From Mangrovimonas spongiae (GTDB lineage: Bacteria; Bacteroidota; Bacteroidia; Flavobacteriales; Flavobacteriaceae), in the NCBI RefSeq assembly GCF_003944795.1, contig NZ_RWBG01000002.1, positions 124,001 through 188,000 of the forward strand: DNA of 64,000 nucleotides. The letters run 5' to 3'. Position numbers and translations under genes: made by a program. How positions within the stretch are numbered: position 1 is the stretch's first letter; every line of letters begins with the position of its first letter. The notes under the pieces were generated by a model that did no database searches, was not told the DNA's origin, and saw nothing but the letters and a program-made list of their open reading frames with translations. Shown in pieces: positions 18,019-27,140 of the stretch.

Positions 18019-20706
18019 TTACTTAAATGGTAATTTAAAAACAAACTTTGCACCATTTTTATAGGTTTCATCAACCCAGATGTTTCCTTGGTGTTGCTCT
18101 ATAATCTGTTTACAAATAGCCAATCCTAAACCGCTACCTTCTGGTTTTTTGGTATTTTGATTTTTGGATTGATAAAACTTATCGAAAATAAAACCAATGT
18201 CTTCAGGAGGAATACCATTTCCGTTATCTGATACCGAAAACTCGATACTCTTATTTGCCATTTTGTAATCGATAGTAATAACGCCATGTTTTTCTGGGCA
18301 AAATTTTATAGCATTAGACAGTAAATTTGTAACTACTTGCAGCAAACGGTCTTGATCAAACTCTAAAAATAGTTTATGCGGATTCTTGTTGACTATTTTC
18401 ACCTCTTTTTTATCGGCTAGGTGTTTTACGACCTGAATTGCCTTTTTTACAACTTGCTGTATATCGTTATTTTTAACATCGAGTGTCGTTTTTCCTTTTG
18501 ATAGTTTTTCGAAATCTAAAATACTATTTATTAACCTTGATAACCTATCGCTATCCTGCAAGATATTACTTAAAAACTGTTCGCGTATCTGTTCTGGCAT
18601 ATCATTATCTTCCAAAACCAATTCTGTTGATGCTCTAATTCCTGTAATTGGTGTTTTTAACTCATGTGCTACAGTGTCTAAAAACTCATCCTTTTGCTGG
18701 TCTTTATTTAACAATTCTAAATTAGCTTCCCGTAATTGATTTGTTAAACTGGTTAAAGCTGCCGACTTTTCACGAAGCATTTTATTTCTTGCTATGGTTT
18801 CTTTTGACTCCTCTAAAACCTTCAACACCTCTACCAAGCTTACTTCTTCTTCTTTAACAACACTTGAAATTAGTATTTTGGCAGATGCACTTCCTATGGT
18901 TCCTGTTAATAGCTTTTCAGAAAAGTTAATTAATCTAGCATCGGCTATTTGGGTATCTTTTGGTAAATTATATTTCGTAAAAAATACTTTTAGGGCTCGA
19001 TTAGCTTCTCTTTCTCCTAAAAATTTTTCTAATACATTTTTGATATCGGCCACATAAGCCTCACCCTTCCATACTAACGCATTATCTTGTAGCGAAGAAT
19101 AATTTTTACTATCCACAAACATTTCGGCATAATTTCGTTCTCGATAATTCCCACGATACACCAATGATAACACAAGATAAAACGCTAAGTTGAAGCTTAA
19201 GCTCCAAAACATAGCATGTGCGTATGGATTAAGAAAATTAATTCCAAATAGCTCATAAGGTTTTAAGTATTCTATTCCAAACAACCCATTTTCAACAAAA
19301 CTATTTGACCCCGATATAATGTTGATTGTAAATGGTAAAATTAAAGTATAAATCGTTATTAAAAATCCTATTACAATGCCAACTATGGAAGCTCTTGCAG
19401 AGCCACGATTCCAATACAAACCAAGAAAAAAAGATGGTGCTAACTGAGCCACAATAACAAAGGATACCAAGCCAATTGAAATTAAAGAACTCTCTATAGA
19501 AAAATTGTAATAAAAAACATAAGCTAAAATAATTATTAAGAAAATAGAAATACGACGAATATTCTTGATGTAGTACGCATTTTTTTCAGGGTGATTTCTA
19601 ATAAACTTATCTAAAAATCCATAAGGAATAATTAGATTGTTACTTACCATTGTTGATAAAGCTAAGGTTGAAACAACTACCATTGAAATTACCGCCGAAA
19701 ATCCGCCTAAAAAAACCAACATGGCTAAAAACACATTATCTTGACTTAGCGGTAATAATAAGGTGTAATATTCTGCATGAGCTACATCGCCTAACAACAA
19801 TCTTCCGCCAAATGCAATAAATACTACAAACAAATTAAACAGCAATAAATACAACGGGAACAACCAAATAGCTGTTTTTAAATGCTTTTCTCTTGTGTTT
19901 TCTATAACACTGATTTGAAATTGCCTAGGTAAAAGAAAAATAGCGAAAAAGGATAAGGCTATCATGAAAAACCAATTAAGGCCTCCTTCTAAATTAGGTA
20001 TCGTGGTTAAGGTTTCAATATTATCTATTTCAGAAAATTTTGTTAGTACATCTTGTGGTCCATCAAATAACCAATAAGTCACATAAACCCCTACAATTAG
20101 GAAGAACCCTATTTTAAAAATGGATTCCAACGCCACAGTAGCTACAATACCACGATGCTTTTCTGATGCATCGGTTGCTTGAGTTCCAAAAAATGTGGCA
20201 AAAACAGCTAATAAAAACGCGATGTAGAATGTTGAATCGTCCCATATACTTGTAGATATGTAACTGGTTTCATCTGCGATAACTTCAAAACTTCCAGATA
20301 TTGCCTTTAGTTGCAATGAAATGTAAGGCAAAATAGCTAAGAAACAAATAATAGTAATTAAAGCTCCTAGAAACCTATTGTTACCATAACGTAGTGAAAT
20401 AAAATCGGCAATCGAAGAAATATTATGTTGCTTAGAAATACGTATTATCTTTCTTAAAACAACAACCCAAAGTGGTGCTGCAATTACAGGACCTAAGTAA
20501 ATTGGCAAGAAATCTACACCAGAGTTAGCCGCAATACCTATACTCCCATAATATGTCCATGCGGTACAATAAACAGCCAGAGATAAAGCATAAACATAAG
20601 GGTTGTTTACCCATTTACTTTTTGTGTTTCTTTCCGTTTTAAAGGCTAAGAAGAACAAAAAGGCTAAATAAAAAACAATAATGGTTATTAGAATGTAATT
20701 ACTCAT
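18019..20706 (-). CDS. Sodium:solute symporter-histidine kinase hybrid (CbrA/CrbS-like sensor)
   Basis: An 895-aa protein in which a SSS-type transporter (about 13 membrane segments, residues 1-540) is fused to a linker and a histidine kinase. The H-box FLDTVAHELKTPITG lies near residue 680, followed by N (NAIKFCPEKHG), G1 (DNGNGI) and G2 (GSGLGLAI) boxes. Homologues such as CrbS sense acetate-linked signals and control acs. The setting (with a receiver, prpE and acs in the same unit) fits that role. It overlaps the preceding 64-aa membrane protein gene by 8 bp. Confidence 0.93.
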   Translation of the reverse strand: MSNYILITIIVFYLAFLFFLAFKTERNTKSKWVNNPYVYALSLAVYCTAWTYYGSIGIAANSGVDFLPIYLGPVIAAPLWVVVLRKIIRISKQHNISSIADFISLRYGNNRFLGALITIICFLAILPYISLQLKAISGSFEVIADETSYISTSIWDDSTFYIAFLLAVFATFFGTQATDASEKHRGIVATVALESIFKIGFFLIVGVYVTYWLFDGPQDVLTKFSEIDNIETLTTIPNLEGGLNWFFMIALSFFAIFLLPRQFQISVIENTREKHLKTAIWLFPLYLLLFNLFVVFIAFGGRLLLGDVAHAEYYTLLLPLSQDNVFLAMLVFLGGFSAVISMVVVSTLALSTMVSNNLIIPYGFLDKFIRNHPEKNAYYIKNIRRISIFLIIILAYVFYYNFSIESSLISIGLVSFVIVAQLAPSFFLGLYWNRGSARASIVGIVIGFLITIYTLILPFTINIISGSNSFVENGLFGIEYLKPYELFGINFLNPYAHAMFWSLSFNLAFYLVLSLVYRGNYRERNYAEMFVDSKNYSSLQDNALVWKGEAYVADIKNVLEKFLGEREANRALKVFFTKYNLPKDTQIADARLINFSEKLLTGTIGSASAKILISSVVKEEEVSLVEVLKVLEESKETIARNKMLREKSAALTSLTNQLREANLELLNKDQQKDEFLDTVAHELKTPITGIRASTELVLEDNDMPEQIREQFLSNILQDSDRLSRLINSILDFEKLSKGKTTLDVKNNDIQQVVKKAIQVVKHLADKKEVKIVNKNPHKLFLEFDQDRLLQVVTNLLSNAIKFCPEKHGVITIDYKMANKSIEFSVSDNGNGIPPEDIGFIFDKFYQSKNQNTKKPEGSGLGLAICKQIIEQHQGNIWVDETYKNGAKFVFKLPFK

Positions 20707-20893
20707 AATGCTTTTTTAGAACGATATATGAAATTATAATTGATAATAACCAAATAGAAAAAATGGAGACATAAAAAATTGGAATCCCTAAAAGGTTTCC
20801 ATTTAAGTTAAACACAAAAATAAAAGGCAGATTAAACAGTAAGCATAATACAATTGATAATACTACTAATTTTTGTTCATGTCGTTTTTTCAT
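20699..20893 (-). CDS. Small membrane protein ahead of the symporter-kinase gene (DUF3311-like)
   Basis: A 64-aa protein with two membrane segments (about residues 10-28 and 36-58). The central LLGIPIFYVSIFSIW resembles the GIPxFYxxxxxW signature of DUF3311-type partners of SSS transporters, so it may be an accessory subunit of the hybrid sensor; the match is by eye only. Its end overlaps the kinase start by 8 bp. It is preceded by the terminator of the actP unit and a possible TAAATTTA -7 element. Confidence 0.7.
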   Translation of the reverse strand: MKKRHEQKLVVLSIVLCLLFNLPFIFVFNLNGNLLGIPIFYVSIFSIWLLSIIISYIVLKKHYE

Positions 20894-20920
20894 ACTTTAA
20901 ATGTGAGTGTCTAAATTTAA

Positions 20921-20958
20921 TAAAAAAACAGTGTTATGACTACCATAACACTGTTTTT
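20921..20958 (-). terminator. Intrinsic terminator after the ActP-like symporter gene
   Basis: Perfect 15-bp stem AAAAACAGTGTTATG with its complement (20924-20938 and 20944-20958), 5-nt loop, T-tract on the minus strand. It separates the porin-DUF4212-symporter transcript from the sensor-ligase transcript. Confidence 0.9.
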
Positions 20959-20988
20959 ACTAACTAAATTAACTTAAAATAAAAAGAA

Positions 20989-22767
20989 TTAGTGGTGTGT
21001 TGCTTCACCTGCGCCACTTGGAATTCGTATATGCTCTACTATTTCCTGCACTTCTTGTGGTGGCGGTGGTGTTAATCTTGAAACAACTACAGAAACTACC
21101 ACATTAACAATCATGGCTACAGTACCAAAACCTTCTGGAGAGGTACCAAACCACCATTCGCTTGACGGTCTTGGTTCAAAAACACCAATTAAACCTGTTT
21201 TATAGCGTACCATATAAAATAACATTAATACAATACCTACAACCATTCCTGAGATGGCGCCTTGCTTATTCATGCGTTTATCAAAAATTCCGAGAATAAT
21301 GGCTGGGAAGAAAGATGCTGCTGCCAAACCAAAGGCCAAAGCAACTACTGCCGCTACAAAACCAGGAGGGTAAATCCCAAATAACCCTGCAATAATAATA
21401 GCTACTAAAATAGCTAATCTTGCTGCCCATAGTTCGCCTTTTTCTGAAATATCTGGTTTAAGTTGTTTCTTAATCAAATCATGTGATATGGATGTTGAAA
21501 TTACCAATAATAATCCTGCTGCTGTTGATAATGCTGCTGCTAAACCACCAGCTGCAACTAAAGCTATTACCCAATTAGGCAACTTCGCAATTTCTGGGTT
21601 GGCAAGTACCATAATATCTCTATCTACATATAATTCATTCTCTGTGTTTGCATTCACATTTTTTAACACACGTTCGCCGTGAGTTCCTCTACCATCTGAA
21701 AATAACGGATTTTTCCCTTCAATAGCACTTCCAGCAACATATTGAATTTTTCCATCACCATTTTTATCACTCCAACCAATTAAACCCGTATTCTCCCAGT
21801 TTTTAAACCATTCAGGAACTTCAGTATATTTTGTGTTACTTACAGTATCGATTAAGTTAGTTCTGGCAAAAACAGAAATGGCTGGCGCTGTTGTATAAAG
21901 AATAGCGATTAAAAACAATGCATATCCTGCCGACTTTCTAGCATCTTTAACCTTTGGCACTGTAAAAAACCTTACAATTACATGCGGTAATCCAGCTGTT
22001 CCAACCATTAAGGCTAGTGTAATGGCAAACACATCCCAAGTCGATTTTGTACCACTAGTGTATTCATTAAATCCTAATTCTGTATGCAACGTATCTAATT
22101 TATCTAAGAGATACATTCCACCTTCTAGTTTGCCTCCCATTCCTATTTGAGGAATTGGGTTCCCAGTCATTTGCATTGAGATAAAGAATGCAGGCACCAT
22201 AAACGCAAATATTAACACACAATACTGTGCTACTTGCGTGTAAGTAATTCCTTTCATTCCTCCTAAGAAAGCAAAGACCAATACTACAGCCATACCAATA
22301 ACAACACCTGTATTAATATCTACTTGAAGGAATTGTGAAAACACAATACCAACGCCTCTCATTTGTCCAGCTACATAGGTAAATGACACAATTAAAGCAC
22401 ATATAACAGCTACTGTTCTTGCGCCGTTAGAATAATAACGATCACCTATAAAATCTGGCACTGTAAATTTTCCAAATTTTCGTAAATAGGGCGCTAATAA
22501 TAGCGCTAAAAGCACATAGCCTCCTGTCCATCCCATAAGGTAAACAGAGCCATCATATCCTGCAAAAGAAATAATTCCTGCCATTGATATAAAAGACGCT
22601 GCGCTCATCCAATCGGCTGCAGTCGCCATTCCATTTGCTAAAGGAGAAACCCCTCCACCAGCTACATAAAAATCTTTTGTAGAGCCTGCCCTAGCCCAAA
22701 TAGCAATTCCAAAATATAGGGCAAAAGTTACTCCTACTAATATCCAAGTCCACGTTTGTACACTCAT
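20989..22767 (-). CDS. Cation:acetate-type sodium symporter (ActP-like, VC_2705 subfamily)
   Basis: A 592-aa SSS-family permease with about 13 membrane segments, an N-terminal VAGGGVSPLANGMATAADW signature and the conserved ISMAGI region of acetate/propionate symporters. The DUF4212 gene lies 24 bp upstream, which is the usual small subunit of this subfamily. Together they import a short-chain carboxylate with sodium; acetate is inferred from the nearby acs. A long periplasmic loop of about 100 residues (about 320-420) is present. Confidence 0.92.
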   Translation of the reverse strand: MSVQTWTWILVGVTFALYFGIAIWARAGSTKDFYVAGGGVSPLANGMATAADWMSAASFISMAGIISFAGYDGSVYLMGWTGGYVLLALLLAPYLRKFGKFTVPDFIGDRYYSNGARTVAVICALIVSFTYVAGQMRGVGIVFSQFLQVDINTGVVIGMAVVLVFAFLGGMKGITYTQVAQYCVLIFAFMVPAFFISMQMTGNPIPQIGMGGKLEGGMYLLDKLDTLHTELGFNEYTSGTKSTWDVFAITLALMVGTAGLPHVIVRFFTVPKVKDARKSAGYALFLIAILYTTAPAISVFARTNLIDTVSNTKYTEVPEWFKNWENTGLIGWSDKNGDGKIQYVAGSAIEGKNPLFSDGRGTHGERVLKNVNANTENELYVDRDIMVLANPEIAKLPNWVIALVAAGGLAAALSTAAGLLLVISTSISHDLIKKQLKPDISEKGELWAARLAILVAIIIAGLFGIYPPGFVAAVVALAFGLAAASFFPAIILGIFDKRMNKQGAISGMVVGIVLMLFYMVRYKTGLIGVFEPRPSSEWWFGTSPEGFGTVAMIVNVVVSVVVSRLTPPPPQEVQEIVEHIRIPSGAGEATHH

Positions 22768-22791
22768 AATTGTTTATTTTTTTGTTAAAGG

Positions 22792-23052
22792 CTACTCGTC
22801 GAAGCCGTATTTTTTATCTAATTTGTTCATAAGTCTTACGTAAACGAAAATGAGTATTACGAATACATAGATGGATCCTTGTTGTGCGAACCAAAAGCCT
22901 AGTTTAAATCCGCCTAACCTAATATTGTTTAAAGCATCTTTAAACAATATTCCAGCGCCATAAGAAACCACAAACCAAACACTTAGTAAAATAATTAAGT
23001 ACTTTAAGTTTTCTTTCCAATACGCCGTTGCATGTTTTTGTTTATCTGTCAT
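22792..23052 (-). CDS. DUF4212 protein, small subunit of the sodium:solute symporter
   Basis: An 86-aa protein with two membrane segments (about 17-34 and 56-76) and the family pattern YWKENLKY...GFWFAQQGSIYVFV...YVRLMNKLDKKYG. DUF4212 proteins are always found beside symporters of the VC_2705 type. The gene sits 12 bp after the porin and 24 bp before the symporter. Confidence 0.94.
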   Translation of the reverse strand: MTDKQKHATAYWKENLKYLIILLSVWFVVSYGAGILFKDALNNIRLGGFKLGFWFAQQGSIYVFVILIFVYVRLMNKLDKKYGFDE

Positions 23053-23064
23053 ATCTGTTAGTTT

Positions 23065-24315
23065 TTATAAATAAATCATTGCTTGAAGGGTTACAGAACC
23101 TACATTAGAATCTCCAAATTTCTGATTCTTATATTCCAATGTTAGTTTTGAATTGTGACCACTGAAATATGCATTAGCTCCTATTCCTAAAACATCTCTA
23201 TTATCATTAGCGCCATCGTAACTATTTGAGGCAAAAGAAACATAAGGCTGAAATCTAGGTTTTGTCACATCTCCTGGTAATACATATCCTACGTGACCAT
23301 AAATCATAGAGCCTGTTCCGTAAGCACTATATAAATAGTCTTCGCCATAATCGTTTGATTGAAATGTTGCGTACGCAGTAATGGCACTTCCATTTTCCCC
23401 TAAAGGACTATCGTAAAAAGCATCAATAGCAAAAATAGATACATCCTCGCCTTTTAGTTCTGTTCCTTCCATTCTAACAGCGCCTTCTGGATGTAAAAAG
23501 AATCCTGCTCCAACATTAAATATGCGTTTTCCTCCTAGATAAGTTCCTACTTTATAGGGTAAAAAATTAGATTCTTCATCTAAGAAATGATAATCAAAAT
23601 ACCCTGCATAACACTTACCGGCATCTTTAGAGCCTAATAATTCTCGTCCGGCATAATATGTTGTGTTTTCTGAAATATTTGGACTTCCATCGGCATTATA
23701 AGCTACTCTATTTTGAACATCTAAGGAGTTTGAAATAGCATCATTAATAGCCAATCGGTATTGCAACTTCCCAATTTTTCCTTTAGCAAAAACACCCATG
23801 TGTCTCGCAAACTGGTCTGAAAGCCCAATTGTAGCCCATGATTGACGATTATTATCCATCGTCATCATATTTAACGTACTTTGATTGTTAAGTCGGGAAA
23901 TACCATTAAAATAATGCAAACCACCACCAATGGAGTGATTTTTAGTAATGTTGTATTGTGCCCAAACATCGTGAAAGAAAAGTTGAGAATTGTTTCCTGT
24001 TCCTACAGCACTCATATTGGATGCGTTTAAGCTATTTAATCCAAAATGTGTTAAAATGAGAAATTTGTCATTAATCTGCGCATACATTAAAACTCTTGCG
24101 CGCCGTAAGTTAAAATTTAGTTTACTGGATTCTTCTGGAACATCATCGCTGTAGGATCCTTGAACCTGAGCCCAAGATAAGATACGAAAGTACTTTTTAC
24201 CTTCTTCATCAAATTTCACCTTAAATCCGCCATTATAATCTGGAGAACCTTGTGAAAACATAAACTGGCTGAAAAAAAAGATACTTCCAGCCAGTAAATA
24301 CAGTGTTTTTCTCAT
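23065..24315 (-). CDS. Outer-membrane porin, first gene of the acetate uptake unit
   Basis: A 416-aa protein with a signal peptide (LYLLAGSIFFFSQFMFSQG, cut about residue 22) and a beta-barrel-like remainder rich in alternating aromatic/polar strands, with an arginine-rich FNLRRARVLMYAQ segment as in phosphate-selective-type porins and a final aromatic strand. It probably lets small carboxylates cross the outer membrane. Its mRNA start lies in long inverted repeats (see 24297-24417). Confidence 0.82.
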   Translation of the reverse strand: MRKTLYLLAGSIFFFSQFMFSQGSPDYNGGFKVKFDEEGKKYFRILSWAQVQGSYSDDVPEESSKLNFNLRRARVLMYAQINDKFLILTHFGLNSLNASNMSAVGTGNNSQLFFHDVWAQYNITKNHSIGGGLHYFNGISRLNNQSTLNMMTMDNNRQSWATIGLSDQFARHMGVFAKGKIGKLQYRLAINDAISNSLDVQNRVAYNADGSPNISENTTYYAGRELLGSKDAGKCYAGYFDYHFLDEESNFLPYKVGTYLGGKRIFNVGAGFFLHPEGAVRMEGTELKGEDVSIFAIDAFYDSPLGENGSAITAYATFQSNDYGEDYLYSAYGTGSMIYGHVGYVLPGDVTKPRFQPYVSFASNSYDGANDNRDVLGIGANAYFSGHNSKLTLEYKNQKFGDSNVGSVTLQAMIYL

Positions 24316-24417
24316 AAGTTTTAAAAAGATTAGTTAATTAACATTATGGTTTTGTGTGCTTAGCTAATCTCTTAAAAACACTGTATTAACAAAAAATTAA
24401 TATATCTTTTTGTTAAT
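24297..24417 (-). promoter_or_regulatory. Leader of the porin operon with nested inverted repeats over the start codon
   Basis: A perfect 14-bp inverted repeat (AATACAGTGTTTTT at 24297-24310 with its complement at 24374-24387) brackets the porin start codon; the proximal arm is codons 2-7. Inside it, AGATTAG (24327-24333) pairs with CTAATCT (24364-24370). Just upstream, ATTAACAAAAA (24385-24395) and its complement (24407-24417) form another 11-bp repeat that shares three bases with the 14-bp arm. The layout suggests alternative leader structures or protein sites. No convincing TAnnTTTG element could be placed. Confidence 0.55.
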
Positions 24418-24426
24418 TATATATAT

Positions 24427-24846
24427 CTAATCTTTGAAACGCTCCCATTTTATTAACATAAACTTATCTCCAAGCTCTGTAACTAGCACTCCTGCCCCTG
24501 TTAAATTAGCTGCATCCGAGAAGTATTTAGCTAATTCTTGAGCGTTTAATATTTTATATGTAGGATGATAATCTGTTTTGTACGGTCTTTTAACGTTATA
24601 CTTTTTAACCCAGTTCATTATACTTACATGCGAGATTCCTAAAATGCGTTCAATCTCACGATACGTTAACCCCTCTAAATACAGCTGCAATGCTTTATTA
24701 ACGTAATAATCATCTATTTTTTTTCCTAGCTTATTTACCGTAAAAAAGTAACCACAACTTTTACATTTATAACGTTGCCTATTATTAACTATACCGCTTT
24801 TAATATAAGCATCGGAACCACAATTAGGACAAAGATTTATTTTCAT
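24427..24846 (-). CDS. IS1 InsA-like zinc-ribbon/HTH protein, probable domesticated regulator
   Basis: A 139-aa protein from the start MKINLCPNCGS (a start 13 codons further up is possible, but the preceding residues are poor). A four-cysteine zinc ribbon (CPNC...CKSC, residues 5-33) is followed by a helix-turn-helix (YREIERILGISHVSIMNWVKKY, about 63-85), as in IS1 InsA. The last 50 residues are unlike transposases and no DDE catalytic domain follows, nor terminal repeats. It therefore looks like a regulator derived from a transposase. It lies directly upstream of the porin operon on the same strand, suggesting that operon or its own gene as target. Confidence 0.75.
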   Translation of the reverse strand: MKINLCPNCGSDAYIKSGIVNNRQRYKCKSCGYFFTVNKLGKKIDDYYVNKALQLYLEGLTYREIERILGISHVSIMNWVKKYNVKRPYKTDYHPTYKILNAQELAKYFSDAANLTGAGVLVTELGDKFMLIKWERFKD

Positions 24847-24847
24847 G

Positions 24848-24877
24848 TATAGTAATTTTGCATAAATATAGTAATTT
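24848..24877 (-). repeat. Two 11-bp direct repeats before the InsA-like gene
   Basis: TATAGTAATTT occurs at 24848-24858 and again at 24867-24877, 19 bp apart start to start, just upstream of the preferred start codon (24846). This could be a binding site for the encoded HTH protein or overlap its promoter. Confidence 0.45.
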
Positions 24878-24979
24878 AGCAACATTAAAATATAAATACG
24901 TTAATTTAATTGATAAAAAAGTACGAACACCCTAATAAAACAAAGGCAAAAATGTCAAAATACTAACAAATAACCTATT

Positions 24980-25351
24980 TTAACCTATTATGCTAGAATC
25001 TGGATTAAAAAACGCTTCTTCGTCTTCTGTTAATAATCTTGAATGAATTATAAACCGTAATCCTAAGGGAATCTCTAAAGAAAAGCTTGCGCCACGACCT
25101 TCGGTAATATCTATAGTTAAATGCGTATGTTTCCAGTATTCAAATTGGTCAATATTCATATAAAAACTAACGCCTTCCAGCTCTCCTAACAACACATCAC
25201 TTTCATCTAAATACATGTCGTCTTTTTCAAAAATCATTGGGGAGGACCCATCGCAACACCCACCACTTTGATGAAAAATGAGTTCGCCATGTTTCTCTTT
25301 TAATTGTCTCACAACTTTAGCAGCTGCTTCTGTTATCGCTATTCTTTCCAT
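24980..25351 (-). CDS. DUF779 protein (acetaldehyde dehydrogenase-associated)
   Basis: A 123-aa DUF779 protein. Conserved features are the HQSGGCCDGSSPM segment near residue 28 with a cysteine pair, and the C-terminal GRGASFSLEIPLGLRF. The family is nearly always encoded beside an AldB/ExaC-type aldehyde dehydrogenase, as here. A hairpin terminator separates the two genes, so this gene may depend on partial readthrough. The 94 bp downstream of it (to 24886) show no ORF. Confidence 0.92.
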   Translation of the reverse strand: MERIAITEAAAKVVRQLKEKHGELIFHQSGGCCDGSSPMIFEKDDMYLDESDVLLGELEGVSFYMNIDQFEYWKHTHLTIDITEGRGASFSLEIPLGLRFIIHSRLLTEDEEAFFNPDSSIIG

Positions 25352-25366
25352 ATTTATAAATTTAAT

Positions 25367-25397
25367 AAAAAAAGGCTGAACATAATTATTCAGCCTT
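25367..25397 (-). terminator. Intrinsic terminator after the aldehyde dehydrogenase gene
   Basis: 9-bp stem AAGGCTGAA / TTCAGCCTT (25372-25380 with 25389-25397), 8-nt loop, T7 tract on the minus strand. It lies between the aldehyde dehydrogenase stop codon and the DUF779 start codon and may act as an attenuator between them. Confidence 0.85.
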
Positions 25398-25421
25398 GCT
25401 ACTAATCAAACATGTTCTCTA

Positions 25422-26918
25422 TTAAAAGAAACCTAACTTATTCTTATCGTAAGAAATAAGCATATTTTTAGTCTGACGGTAGTGATCCATCATCATAAGA
25501 TGATTTTCTCTACCAAAACCAGATTTTTTATACCCTCCAAATGGCGCATGAGCTGGGTAAGCATGATAACAATTTACCCATACACGCCCTGCTTTAATAG
25601 CTCTTGGTATTTGATATAATTGGTGCGCATCACGTGTCCAAACTCCTGCTCCAAGACCATATAGGGTGTCGTTAGCAATTTCTAAGGCTTCAGCTTCATC
25701 TTTAAACTTGGTAACACAAACAACTGGCCCGAAGATTTCCTCTTGAAAAACGCGCATTTTATTATGCCCTTCTAAGATGGTTGGCTTTATATAGAACCCG
25801 TTTGCTAAATCACCTTCTTTATTTGCTTCGCCACCACAAAGCACTTTAGCGCCTTCGTCTTTACCTATTTTTATGTAAGATTGAATTTTCTCATATTGAT
25901 CATTAGAGGCTTGTGCTCCAACTTGAGTATTTACACTATAAGGACTATCTTGTACAATAGCTTTGGTACGTGCTATAACACGCTCCATAAATTTATCGTA
26001 AATATCCTCTTGCACTAAAATACGCGATGGGCAAGTACACACTTCACCTTGATTAAAAGCAAACAACACAGCACCTTCAATAGCTTTATCTAAATAAGCA
26101 TCATCGGCATCCATAACACTGTTAAAGAATATATTTGGTGATTTACCACCCAATTCCATCGTAACAGGGTTTAAGTTTTTAGAGGCATATTGCATAATTA
26201 ACTGTCCGGTTGTGGTTTCCCCGGTAAAAGCCACTTTATCTACCTTAGAACTTGATGCTAAAGGCTTACCTGCTTCGGGACCAAAACCATGCACCACATT
26301 AACAACACCAGGAGGAAATACGTCTGCAATTTTTTCCATTAATAAAGTAGCTGATGATGGTGTTTGCTCGGCTGGTTTTAACACCACACAATTACCTGTG
26401 GCTAAAGCTGGCGGCAATTTCCAAGACAACATTAATAATGGAAAGTTCCATGGAATAATTTGCCCTACAACCCCCAATGGCTCTTTAATATTCATGGAAA
26501 GGGTGTTAGCATCTAGCTCGGTTGCCGAACCTTCTTCGGCACGAATACAAGACGCAAAATAACGCCAATGATCTACAGATAATGGCACATCGGCATTTAA
26601 AGTTTCTCTTATAGGTTTTCCATTATCACAGGTTTCTACTAAAGCAAACTCTTCTAAATTAGCTTCTATAATATCGGCCACTTTGTTTAACAAGGCTGCT
26701 CTTTCGGTAGCCGAAGTATTCCCCCAACTTTCTTTTGCAGCATTAGCTGCATCTAATGCTAGTTCGACATCTTCTTTTTGCGATCTTGGATATTTTGCTA
26801 TTAGACTATTGTCTATAGGTGATCTGTTTTCAAAATACTCGCCCCCTTTAGGAGCTACAAACTTCCCATTAATAAAATTATCATAGGATGTTTTAAATTC
26901 TGGTTTAGAATAACTCAT
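25422..26918 (-). CDS. NAD(P)-dependent aldehyde dehydrogenase (AldB/ExaC type)
   Basis: A 498-aa aldehyde dehydrogenase oxidising acetaldehyde or related aldehydes to acids. The catalytic glutamate lies in [11 protein letters not shown] (about residue 255), and the nucleophilic cysteine in [12 protein letters not shown] (about 294), with the doublet of cysteines typical of the AldB/ExaC acetaldehyde group. The C-terminal [12 protein letters not shown] motif is intact. The neighbours (DUF779 and a divergent AraC-type regulator) support this subclass; acetate formed would feed Acs. Confidence 0.93.
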   Translation of the reverse strand: MSYSKPEFKTSYDNFINGKFVAPKGGEYFENRSPIDNSLIAKYPRSQKEDVELALDAANAAKESWGNTSATERAALLNKVADIIEANLEEFALVETCDNGKPIRETLNADVPLSVDHWRYFASCIRAEEGSATELDANTLSMNIKEPLGVVGQIIPWNFPLLMLSWKLPPALATGNCVVLKPAEQTPSSATLLMEKIADVFPPGVVNVVHGFGPEAGKPLASSSKVDKVAFTGETTTGQLIMQYASKNLNPVTMELGGKSPNIFFNSVMDADDAYLDKAIEGAVLFAFNQGEVCTCPSRILVQEDIYDKFMERVIARTKAIVQDSPYSVNTQVGAQASNDQYEKIQSYIKIGKDEGAKVLCGGEANKEGDLANGFYIKPTILEGHNKMRVFQEEIFGPVVCVTKFKDEAEALEIANDTLYGLGAGVWTRDAHQLYQIPRAIKAGRVWVNCYHAYPAHAPFGGYKKSGFGRENHLMMMDHYRQTKNMLISYDKNKLGFF

Positions 26919-27140
26919 ACTGTTTTATTTAATGATTATTTTTCTATGTATCAACATGTTAAATACTTTTAATTAAAATATTAAATATTTTAACATTTCG
27001 CTAATTTTATCACAACAAAACCAGCTTATTGATAATTTTTATAAAGTTATTTTATCAAATCCTAATAATCTTGAACATATTTATTAAATTGTTGAACATA
27101 TCTATCACGTGTGTTTTAAACAACACCTTTTTTTGTAATA
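26919..27140. promoter_or_regulatory. Divergent regulatory region between aldehyde dehydrogenase and AraC-type regulator, with direct repeats
   Basis: TTGAACATAT occurs twice in direct orientation at 27071-27080 and 27092-27101, a 21-bp period (two helical turns) as expected for AraC-family dimers. A related sequence in the opposite orientation (TGTTGATACATAG on the minus strand, 26944-26956) lies next to the aldehyde dehydrogenase gene. No ORF is visible in this 222-bp stretch. Confidence 0.5.

Noticed and set aside
24427-24846. Active IS1-type insertion sequence
   Set aside because: No InsB/DDE domain, terminal inverted repeats or target duplications are visible.
27029-27058. TTGATAA...TTATCAA inverted repeat as an FNR box
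   Set aside because: The spacer is 16 nt, not 4, and it does not stand at a useful distance from a -7 element.
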